Shown: positions 9,554 through 16,133 of the stretch, one piece after another
Layout of the letters: every line of letters starts with the position of its first letter
Numbering within the stretch: the stretch's first letter is position 1
NCBI RefSeq assembly: GCF_009664975.1
Contig: NZ_WJXB01000002.1
Span: 434,001 to 498,000, forward strand
Source: Paenibacillus monticola
GTDB lineage: Bacteria > Bacillota > Bacilli > Paenibacillales > Paenibacillaceae
Direction of reading: 5' to 3'
DNA length: 64,000 nt
Position numbers and translations under genes: made by a program
The notes under the pieces: model-generated
Database searches by the model: none
Seen by the model: only the letters and a program-made list of their open reading frames with translations
Told to the model about the DNA's origin: nothing

Positions 9554-9620
9554 TGAATGGAATCCTCCCTGTAATGGTTTTGTCTTGAATAATGTTGCAA
9601 GTTCACCCCCCCAAAATCTT

Positions 9621-9631
9621 AAACGACGTTT
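9621..9631. promoter_or_regulatory. Probable IclR operator 1 (operon side)
   Basis: AAACGACGTTT is a perfect 5-1-5 palindrome lying just downstream of the predicted +1 of the operon promoter. A near-identical site follows the iclR promoter. Assignment to the adjacent IclR protein is inferred. Confidence 0.5.
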
Positions 9632-9642
9632 TGTATGTTAAA

Positions 9643-9671
9643 AATATAATAGATTAGATTTGAGTTGTCAA
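9643..9671 (-). promoter_or_regulatory. SigA-type promoter of the catabolic operon
   Basis: On the minus strand a TTGACA -35 box (9666-9671), a 17-nt spacer and a TATATT -10 box (9643-9648) are visible. Predicted +1 is near 9636. TTGTCAA occurs twice in direct repeat (9665-9671 and 9676-9682, period 11), so the -35 region may also bind an activator. Confidence 0.7.
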
Positions 9672-9787
9672 TCAATTGTCAACTTATCTAACATCGTTAT
9701 TTTCAGTGAACTCTGTGAACCCATTCCCGAAATTCCTTTCAGCATATATATTAAGTGCAATTGTAAAAAAATGTTACTCCTGAACAT

Positions 9788-9817
9788 TTGATTCTCTCCC
9801 TCTATCCATGATATGAT
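9788..9817 (+). promoter_or_regulatory. Probable promoter of the iclR-type gene
   Basis: TTGATT (9788-9793), an 18-nt spacer and TATGAT (9812-9817) give a +1 near 9824, leaving an 88-nt leader before the gene. The second operator-like site overlaps the start of this leader, suggesting autoregulation. Confidence 0.5.
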
Positions 9818-9826
9818 TTAATATAT

Positions 9827-9837
9827 AAACAACGTTT
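9827..9837. promoter_or_regulatory. Probable IclR operator 2 (regulator side)
   Basis: AAACAACGTTT matches operator 1 at 10 of 11 positions and occupies the same place relative to its promoter, just after +1. Nothing else is visible in the remaining bases of the 9554-9911 intergenic region. Confidence 0.45.
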
Positions 9838-9911
9838 AATAAATATCTACAACCTACAGGGTTGACCTTGAATTAAAGTCCTCTAAAATCCAATGTAAAG
9901 GGTTGTTAAAT

Positions 9912-10739
9912 ATGAAAGAAACAAAAGGCGAGTCGATCACGCTAATAGAAGAAAAACCAAGCAAGAAATATAATGTGCCCGCACTTGATAAAGCGCTCTC
10001 TATTATTGAAATCTTGGCAGAACAAAGAAACCCCCTAGGCGTTAGCGATATCTGCAAATTAGTTGATATTCCCAAAACCAGTGCCTTCTTTATCCTCAAT
10101 ACCTTGGAAGGTCATGATTACATCAATAAAACAGAGGATGGGAAATATAAGCTAGGCACGAAATTTCTAACCATTAGCTCTTCAATCTTAAACAAAATGG
10201 ATATTCGAGAATTTGCGAAACCCTTTATGCAAAGTCTTATGGAGCGTACAGGATTTACTGTTCATATGGCTACATTGGACCATGGTGAAGCACTTTTTAT
10301 TGATAAACTGGAAAGTCAATCGTTTGTGAAATTCTCCACTTATATCGGTCAAAGGCAACTGCTACATCTATCCGGTGTTGGGAAAGCGATTGCAGCTTAC
10401 TCCCCCCTTGCTGTAATTGAAGAGATCATTAAGGAAAAAGGCTTACCTCAAAAGACAGAAAACACAATCACTAGTTGGAGCGAATTCAAAACGGCTATGG
10501 AATCTATCCGTAAGCAAGGTTACGCTATTGAGGATGAAGAAGGAGAAATCGGTGTTCGTTGTATAGCTGCTCCTATTTATAACGATCAGAATATATTAGT
10601 CGCAGCGATCAGCATAACCGCTCTGCGGACAGAGCTCTCCATTCAAGACATTTCAGTAGTTGGTAACCATGTCAAAGAGACCGCAATCCAAATATCAAAG
10701 TGTCTTGGGTACACTAAGGATGAGTTTCCGATAAATTAA
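9912..10739 (+). CDS. IclR family transcriptional regulator
   Basis: 275 residues with the IclR layout: N-terminal winged helix (about 20-85; the segment VSDICKLVDIPKTSAFFILNTLE is the HTH) and a C-terminal GAF-like ligand domain with GVGKAIAAY and the late GVRCIAAPI segment. I start at ATG 9912 with AAAGGG about 9 nt upstream, not at TTG 9903. It is divergent from the sugar-acid operon and very probably controls it through the paired palindromes. Ligands of this family are often small keto or aromatic acids, which would suit an operon intermediate. Confidence 0.88.
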   Translation: MKETKGESITLIEEKPSKKYNVPALDKALSIIEILAEQRNPLGVSDICKLVDIPKTSAFFILNTLEGHDYINKTEDGKYKLGTKFLTISSSILNKMDIREFAKPFMQSLMERTGFTVHMATLDHGEALFIDKLESQSFVKFSTYIGQRQLLHLSGVGKAIAAYSPLAVIEEIIKEKGLPQKTENTITSWSEFKTAMESIRKQGYAIEDEEGEIGVRCIAAPIYNDQNILVAAISITALRTELSIQDISVVGNHVKETAIQISKCLGYTKDEFPIN

Positions 10740-10754
10740 TAATCTTTTGCATAG

Positions 10755-10791
10755 AAAAACGGAGCTGCGCTTACGCAGACTCCGTTTTTTA
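10755..10791 (+). terminator. Rho-independent terminator after the IclR gene
   Basis: An ACGGAG-CTGCG / CGCAG-CTCCGT stem with a short TTA-type loop is followed by TTTTTT. Confidence 0.85.
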
Positions 10792-10839
10792 TTTCCTATA
10801 TTTTGAAATAACCTGCAATCCGAAATAGAAAATGAAAAG

Positions 10840-11283
10840 TTAATGTGAAGTCAGATGTTTCCTGTAGCCCTCAACCTTCTCATCTCTGTAGCCTAATGAC
10901 TCATAGAACACATGCGCTTCCTTCCGCTGCGCCCCAGACACCAGGATGATATAGTAACAGTCTCGTTCCTGCGCGATTTCTTCGATAGCTATCATGAGTT
11001 TTTTACCAATTCCTAGGCGTCGGGCAGTCGGAGAAACCACTACATTCTCTATGACCATAAACGGCTTACAATCGCCTACAAGATCTTGGCAGACAATCCC
11101 CATCAACGTCCCTAGCAATTCTCCATCCACAAATGCACCCAACACTATGTAACGGCTATCCGCCTTAATTAGCTTAAAGACTTCCTCCAGCTTGTTATAA
11201 TCAGTGGGTTTGTTAATCAGCTCCTGATATAACCCGCTTAATGCAATAAGAGATTCCGTTTCGATTTCTTTAATGATGACCAT
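10840..11283 (-). CDS. GNAT family N-acetyltransferase
   Basis: 147-residue GNAT fold. The acetyl-CoA loop is visible as ARRLGIGKKLM (R/Q-x-x-G-x-G/A type), followed by the AHVFYESLGY segment that closes the family fold. The substrate cannot be told from sequence. The ATG directly abuts the TAA of the phosphatase gene upstream, so the two are coupled in one operon with the lipoprotein before them. Confidence 0.85.
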   Translation of the reverse strand: MVIIKEIETESLIALSGLYQELINKPTDYNKLEEVFKLIKADSRYIVLGAFVDGELLGTLMGIVCQDLVGDCKPFMVIENVVVSPTARRLGIGKKLMIAIEEIAQERDCYYIILVSGAQRKEAHVFYESLGYRDEKVEGYRKHLTSH

Positions 11284-11856
11284 TTATTTATTCCTACTTT
11301 CTGGTTCTTTGTGAGTTGCTTTCACATGTATATAAAGTTCTCCATTGCGCGGATTAATCATACTAGCGCCTTTATAGCCTCTACGTCTCAACTCTTGAAC
11401 AATTACATGCATAAAGACTCCATGGCTTACTATTAAGACATTTAATGAAGCATCATTGGATTCCAAAAGATCCAGAAGTTCCTTAGCGCGTCGTATCGTT
11501 GAAGTCCTGCCTTCGGGCTGTGAATGATGGTCGAAATGCCAGGCCATTCGCCCAAGCAATAACCAAAGGAAGTAATGCAGTTTGACTCCTGCCAGCGGAA
11601 CCGCAGCAACATCGATCTCTCTTAACTGATCCGTATAAGTAATATCACCTGAATATATCAATTGAGCAGTATGAGCAGCCCTGGACAGATCACTGCTCCA
11701 GCATAAATCCCATACATGCTCCTGTCCGTTATACGCTATCGGCTGAATATCCGATTCGTTGTATTGTTCGACCCACTTATTAAACTGCTTGCCGAACATC
11801 CACTTCCGCTCCGCATGATCCACTACTTTAAAGTGTCTGACCAACCCGATCTTCAT
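11284..11856 (-). CDS. Histidine phosphatase family protein
   Basis: 190-residue member of the phosphoglycerate-mutase-like histidine phosphatases. The N-terminal RHF replaces the usual RHG around the phosphorylated His (VRHFKVVD), and the second catalytic His is in VSHGVFMHV. WSSDLSRAAHTAQ is the usual SSDLxRAxQTA segment. It is 22 nt downstream of the lipoprotein gene and fused by adjacency to the GNAT gene. Substrate unknown; small phosphoesters or sugar phosphates are typical. Confidence 0.82.
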   Translation of the reverse strand: MKIGLVRHFKVVDHAERKWMFGKQFNKWVEQYNESDIQPIAYNGQEHVWDLCWSSDLSRAAHTAQLIYSGDITYTDQLREIDVAAVPLAGVKLHYFLWLLLGRMAWHFDHHSQPEGRTSTIRRAKELLDLLESNDASLNVLIVSHGVFMHVIVQELRRRGYKGASMINPRNGELYIHVKATHKEPESRNK

Positions 11857-11878
11857 AAGGCTCCTTTCGTTAGCAACA

Positions 11879-12319
11879 TTATTTACGAATCATCAGCTCA
11901 AACTGCTCCTTCTGTCCGTCCCATTCCACTTCGACCTTAATTACAGAATCTTCCCATTCAAAAGCGCCGCTTCCAGAGCTCACTGACTTTAAAGTCTCCG
12001 CACTAACAGCACCCTCCATAGTTCCTCCACCACCTCCTGCAATCCCTTTATAAGTGTATTTAAAGTGTTTCATCTCTCCTAAATCTGTTTGCTTCCCCTT
12101 GTACCGGAGCTGAAAAGTAACGTTCTTCCAAGTTTCATAATCAGTTGTCTTCCCCTTCTTGCTACTAAACTTCTCCGATGCCTGTTGCACATATTCAGCA
12201 GACCACTTGTTACCCTCGCCAGTAAAAGTATAGTCGTGATGGACCGTTTCTGTATTGCAAGCTACAAGGAGCACCAGCATCATTCCAGACAGTAGTAAGT
12301 TGCGCAGCCTCTTAAACAT
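11879..12319 (-). CDS. Hypothetical lipoprotein
   Basis: 146 residues with a lipoprotein signal ending VLLVAC (Cys near residue 21), so it is anchored outside the membrane. The mature part is beta-rich with a GGGGG-containing loop near the middle and no motif I recognise. It appears to be the first gene of an operon with the phosphatase and acetyltransferase genes. I cannot assign a function. Confidence 0.75.
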   Translation of the reverse strand: MFKRLRNLLLSGMMLVLLVACNTETVHHDYTFTGEGNKWSAEYVQQASEKFSSKKGKTTDYETWKNVTFQLRYKGKQTDLGEMKHFKYTYKGIAGGGGGTMEGAVSAETLKSVSSGSGAFEWEDSVIKVEVEWDGQKEQFELMIRK

Positions 12320-12412
12320 GGTTTAGTCCCCTTCCATTCCTTAATTGTATATTTTTACATAAAAAAGATACAGTAAATCTTCTCAAATTGAATATATTCA
12401 ATTCTATCGCTA

Positions 12413-12446
12413 GCAAAAAAGACCATTTGTATGAAATGGTCTTTTC
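12413..12446 (-). terminator. Terminator after the malic enzyme gene
   Basis: A 12-bp perfect stem AAAAGACCATTT / AAATGGTCTTTT with a 5-nt loop; the minus-strand reading ends in a T run. Confidence 0.85.
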
Positions 12447-12493
12447 TCTACACTGTACGGATTAATAAGGAGCCTAATTTATATACAAGTAAC

Positions 12494-13912
12494 TTATTTC
12501 TCTCTATCCGCAATATCCGGAGGAATCCGGCGAGCCATATCCGTAGCTATTGCTGCCTCGATGACTGCCAGACGGACATGCTCGACTACTTTTTCATTAA
12601 AAATACTAGGGATAATATACTGTTCGTTCAATTCATCCTCAAGGACGACCGAAGCAATAGCCCGCGCCGCCGCCAGCTTCATTTCGAGATTCACCGTTCT
12701 GGCTCGGCAATCCAGAGCGCCGCGGAAAATTCCGGGAAAGCACAACACATTGTTGATCTGATTCGGATAATCACTTCTTCCGGTCGCCAGAACTCGTACA
12801 TGCGGCTCCGCCAAATCCGGCTCAATCTCGGGAGATGGATTAGCCATGGCGAAGACAATATTGTCCGGGGCCATGCTTTTTAAATGATCAACGCTCAGTA
12901 TGCCTCCACCAGACACACCGATGAATACATCTGCCCCAAGCATCGCTTCCTGAAGTCCGCCCACAATTCCTGTGGGATTCGTCAGAGCGGCCAGCTTCTG
13001 CCATTCCGCATTATCATAGTGAATTTCTCGGCTGAGAATGCCCTCGCGGTCAACTGCACTTATATTCTGGGCGCCTGCAGCCAGCAATAGATTACAGATT
13101 GAGACTCCTGCCGCACCGATGCCGACAACAACAATTCTGACGTTTCCGATGGTTTTCCCTACCACTTTCAACGCATTCAATAGACCGGCCAACGCTACAA
13201 CCGCCGTCCCATGCTGATCATCATGAAACACCGGAATATCCAGTTCAGCCACAAGCCGCTGTTCAATATCAAAACAGCGCGGAGAGCTGATATCCTCCAG
13301 ATTGATCCCGCCAAATCCCGGAGAAATCGCTTTCACAATATTCACGATTTCATCCGCATTTTTTGTATTTAGGCACAGGGGGAACGCGTCAATACCCGCC
13401 AGTTGTTTAAAAAGCATCGCCTTGCCTTCCATCACCGGCATCGCCGCTTCCGGTCCAATGTCTCCTAACCCGAGCACCGCGGTCCCATCGGTAACAACGG
13501 CTACCGTATTCCTTTTCATCGTCAAAGAATACGCTTTACTGGGGTCATGGGCAATCGCCATGCTTACACGAGCCACACCAGGTGTGTATACCTGTGACAG
13601 ATCCTCCCGGTTCTTGATGCGCATCTTGGGCGTAATTTCTATTTTGCCACCGATATGGGCCAAAAAAGTCGAGTCCGACACATTAATCACTTTTATCCCC
13701 GACATATTAGATAATATGTTTACAACCTCTTCATTCCCCGCATCCTGCACATTCACAGTAATATCCCGGGTAGTCACATCCTTACCTGCACGTATAACGT
13801 CAATAGCAACAATATCCCCGCCCGCAGCGGCAATTCCGGAAGCCACATCGCCAAAAGACGCCTCCGATTTTCGAATCTCCAGCCGTATTATCATTGTTGT
13901 AGCTATCGACAT
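12494..13912 (-). CDS. NAD(P)-dependent malic enzyme with N-terminal ACT domain
   Basis: 472 residues. An N-terminal ACT domain (about 1-80), probably a small-molecule sensor, is followed by the malic domain (YTPGVARVS, with KNTDEIV-like segment KNADEIV) and the NAD-binding domain with VVVGIGAAGVS. It oxidatively decarboxylates malate to pyruvate in the cytoplasm. The FHDDQHGTAVV segment carries metal-binding acids. GAGGAGG lies 8 nt before the ATG. The length and ACT fusion match the Bacillus YtsJ/MalS relatives that carry this extra domain. No operon partners; its own terminator follows. Confidence 0.92.
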   Translation of the reverse strand: MSIATTMIIRLEIRKSEASFGDVASGIAAAGGDIVAIDVIRAGKDVTTRDITVNVQDAGNEEVVNILSNMSGIKVINVSDSTFLAHIGGKIEITPKMRIKNREDLSQVYTPGVARVSMAIAHDPSKAYSLTMKRNTVAVVTDGTAVLGLGDIGPEAAMPVMEGKAMLFKQLAGIDAFPLCLNTKNADEIVNIVKAISPGFGGINLEDISSPRCFDIEQRLVAELDIPVFHDDQHGTAVVALAGLLNALKVVGKTIGNVRIVVVGIGAAGVSICNLLLAAGAQNISAVDREGILSREIHYDNAEWQKLAALTNPTGIVGGLQEAMLGADVFIGVSGGGILSVDHLKSMAPDNIVFAMANPSPEIEPDLAEPHVRVLATGRSDYPNQINNVLCFPGIFRGALDCRARTVNLEMKLAAARAIASVVLEDELNEQYIIPSIFNEKVVEHVRLAVIEAAIATDMARRIPPDIADREK

Positions 13913-14035
13913 TCGATGAGCCTCCTCTTTCTTATATTTTATTTAAAATATACTACATTTTACCGAGTTAACAAAATAGTAGTGAATCCATCCTTAAACT
14001 CAAAACTGATTATACTCCGTTCTACCGCTAGACTC

Positions 14036-14044
14036 TGATATACT
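14036..14044 (+). promoter_or_regulatory. Candidate extended -10 promoter of the recombinase gene
   Basis: TGATATACT is an extended -10 (TGn-TATACT); the -35 17 nt upstream (TCCGTT) is poor. The resulting transcript would start near 14051 and could run through the recombinase into whichever gene sits behind the inverted repeat. Inferred. Confidence 0.4.
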
Positions 14045-14090
14045 TTGAAAAACTATGAAAAATAATCATATACATCCAGGAGGAATTTCA

Positions 14091-15035
14091 TTGGCCTTTC
14101 CCGTTTCAGAATTACATCAGTATCTAGAGAAATACGTTTCTTTTCTAATTATTGAGAAAAACCTATCATCCAAGTCTATTAAAGCTTATCTTTCCGACTT
14201 AAACAGGCTACACACCTGGTTATCCGAAAATCACATTGAAACGATAACTAGTGACAGCCTTCATCACTACTTTCATAGCTTTAACACTTCCACTCCACTC
14301 AAAGATTCCACCATCAAAAGAAAATACATATCGATTAAGGCTTTTTTTGTCTTCTTGGTGCAAAAAAACTGGATCGAGCAATCCCCACTCAATAATTTCG
14401 GCAAGAAATTTCGAACAGCCAAAAGAATCCCTAAAACCCTAGCCGTAGAAGAAATAGAACGTTTGCTACATTCTCCAAAATTGGATCGGGAACAACTGAC
14501 CACACCCTTTCGAACTCGCTTATCCATTAGAAATGACGCCATCATTGATTTATTATTCTCCACTGGCATAAGAATAGGAGAGCTTGCACAAATACATCTG
14601 GAGGATATTGATCTGAAGAACAGAGTTGTTGTTATATTTGGGAAGGGGCGCAAAGAGAGGTTGTTATATTTATCCAGCAGTGAGTTGATTGATAAACTTC
14701 ATGAATGGATGGAGGTTAGGGAACTGTTTCAGCCCAAAATGGATACTTTGTTTCTGAATAAGTACGGCCAATCTTTATCGATCTTTGGCGTGGAAGATAT
14801 TTTCACCAAGTATCGGAAATTAGCCAATATTAACGAAAAGTCCACTCCTCACTATCTGCGCCATTCTTTCGCAACACAGCTGCTGGAGAACGGAGCCGAT
14901 CTCCGAGCCGTTCAAGAAATATTGGGCCATTCCAGCGTCAGCACCACCGAAATCTACACCGAAGTATCCATAAAAAGAAAACGGGACGTCCTCTCCCAAT
15001 TTAACCCCCGCAACCGGATTGTGACCTCCAAATAA
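14091..15035 (+). CDS. Tyrosine recombinase/integrase (XerC/D-like), probable inversion enzyme
   Basis: Site-specific recombinase. With the TTG start at 14091 (AGGAGG 7 nt upstream; the ATG at 14055 lacks a ribosome site) it has 314 residues, close to XerC/D. An N-terminal SAM-like DNA-binding domain (about 5-105) precedes the catalytic domain with all expected residues: R161 (TGIRIGELA), Lys near 186, H254 and R257 (HYLRH), H280 (LGHSS) and Y289 (EIYTEV). It should be active. Its TAA (15033-15035) is inside the left inverted repeat, just before the presumed strand-exchange spacer, so inversion would leave the protein unchanged. The adjoining 35-bp inverted repeats make it the likely invertase of this locus. 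Confidence 0.9.
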   Translation: MAFPVSELHQYLEKYVSFLIIEKNLSSKSIKAYLSDLNRLHTWLSENHIETITSDSLHHYFHSFNTSTPLKDSTIKRKYISIKAFFVFLVQKNWIEQSPLNNFGKKFRTAKRIPKTLAVEEIERLLHSPKLDREQLTTPFRTRLSIRNDAIIDLLFSTGIRIGELAQIHLEDIDLKNRVVVIFGKGRKERLLYLSSSELIDKLHEWMEVRELFQPKMDTLFLNKYGQSLSIFGVEDIFTKYRKLANINEKSTPHYLRHSFATQLLENGADLRAVQEILGHSSVSTTEIYTEVSIKRKRDVLSQFNPRNRIVTSK

Positions 15036-15055
15036 CTACGAATTATTTGGAGGTC
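15023..15055 (+). promoter_or_regulatory. Recombination core site and RNA hairpin at the left inverted repeat
   Basis: GACCTCCAAATAA (15023-15035) and TTATTTGGAGGTC (15043-15055) are perfect 13-bp inverted arms around a 7-bp spacer CTACGAA. This is the layout of a tyrosine-recombinase core site. The same arms form an RNA stem that buries the GGAGG of the next gene and contains the recombinase stop codon, so translation of the recombinase should open it. Confidence 0.75.
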
Positions 15056-15065
15056 TTATGAAATG
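15031..15065 (+). repeat. Left 35-bp inverted repeat of the invertible segment
   Basis: Identical, base for base, to the reverse complement of 18624-18658. It starts at the last codons of the recombinase and ends with the ATG of the ATP-grasp gene, so it holds the 7-bp spacer, one recombinase arm, the GGAGG and the start codon. Confidence 0.95.
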
Positions 15066-16133
15066 AATGAAATTGATTATTTTTTAAAGATTACTAATCA
15101 AAATTATGAACAAACTAACCTTATCTTAGTAGCCAATGTAGATGGAATTACAACTGATTTTCAAGATTATTCCGAATTTTCTCTAACCTCTGAATTTTTA
15201 AGTGAATTAGAAGTAGAAGAACTAACAAAAGGTTTTCAGTTAATAGGATTTAATCCTAAAGTCTACTATGATGAACTTCACTTTATAAAAGACGTACTCA
15301 CTACAAGTATTTTGGATAAAAACAAATACAATATTGTGGTAAATATGGCTCAGAAAGGAGCGAATATTGGAAGGAAGTCGTTAATTCCATCTTTCTGCGA
15401 TATAAATAATATTCCATATGTAAATTCTAATCCTTACGTGGTTAGCCTATGCAGAAACAAACTTCATTCGGGAAATATCTTGACACATCATGGCTTCTCT
15501 GTACCTGAAAGTTGGTTATATGATACACAATTTGGCTGGTTAAATGATAAGAAGCCGCCTGAGAATCACAAAGTTATCATTAAATTAAATCATGAATCTG
15601 CTAGTATCGGCCTTGATGAAAATAATGTTATTAATTTTTCTTCTGAAAGTGAACATTTAATCGAACAGATGAGCCATCATTATAAACAAGAGATTATAAT
15701 ACAACAGTTTATTGAAGGATTCGAAGTAGAGTGTCCTTTTTTGTATGCTTCTGAACCAATTACACTTCCACCGTTAGGAATATCAATAAATAATAAAATT
15801 TTTTTTGAAAATGAGATCCTAACTTATGTTCTTAGAGGGACGGATAATTATAAATTTTATGATTTCGAAAGTTTTAGAACTGATATTACTAAAATTATGA
15901 CAGACACAACAAAAAAAATAGCTACAACATTAGGAATCAGGGGTTTTGGCAGAGTTGATTATCGCATTAACAAAAATGGGAACATTTTTGTAACAGATTT
16001 AGCTACCAGTCCCCATATTGTAAAACATAGCTCCTTCCATAAATCCTTCCAAATACTTGGTTACTCATATGAGCAAATGTTAGGAACGTTGGTAGGTATT
16101 ACGTTATCCAAGATTACTAAGTCTGTTTCATGA
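15063..16133 (+). CDS. ATP-grasp protein related to D-alanine--D-alanine ligase
   Basis: 356 residues with the Ddl-like plan: N-terminal Rossmann-like part, central ATP-binding lobe (GFSVPESWL and VIIKLNHESASIG), and C-terminal ATP-grasp lobe (IQQFIEGFEVECP, then GRVDYRINKNGNIFVTDL). It should form an amide bond between amino acids or similar acids using ATP. The usual metal-binding E-x-N-T-x-P of Ddl reads DLATSPH, so the Asn ligand is Ala; activity or substrate may differ. GGAGG and ATG both lie in the left inverted repeat. The gene is clearly more AT-rich than its surroundings, suggesting transfer. It ends tail to tail with the ATPase gene (6-nt overlap). Currently in the position behind the recombinase. 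Confidence 0.8.
   Translation: MNEIDYFLKITNQNYEQTNLILVANVDGITTDFQDYSEFSLTSEFLSELEVEELTKGFQLIGFNPKVYYDELHFIKDVLTTSILDKNKYNIVVNMAQKGANIGRKSLIPSFCDINNIPYVNSNPYVVSLCRNKLHSGNILTHHGFSVPESWLYDTQFGWLNDKKPPENHKVIIKLNHESASIGLDENNVINFSSESEHLIEQMSHHYKQEIIIQQFIEGFEVECPFLYASEPITLPPLGISINNKIFFENEILTYVLRGTDNYKFYDFESFRTDITKIMTDTTKKIATTLGIRGFGRVDYRINKNGNIFVTDLATSPHIVKHSSFHKSFQILGYSYEQMLGTLVGITLSKITKSVS

Noticed and set aside
14055-14090. ATG 14055 as recombinase start
   Set aside because: It has no ribosome site, while TTG 14091 has AGGAGG at seven bases and gives the usual family length.
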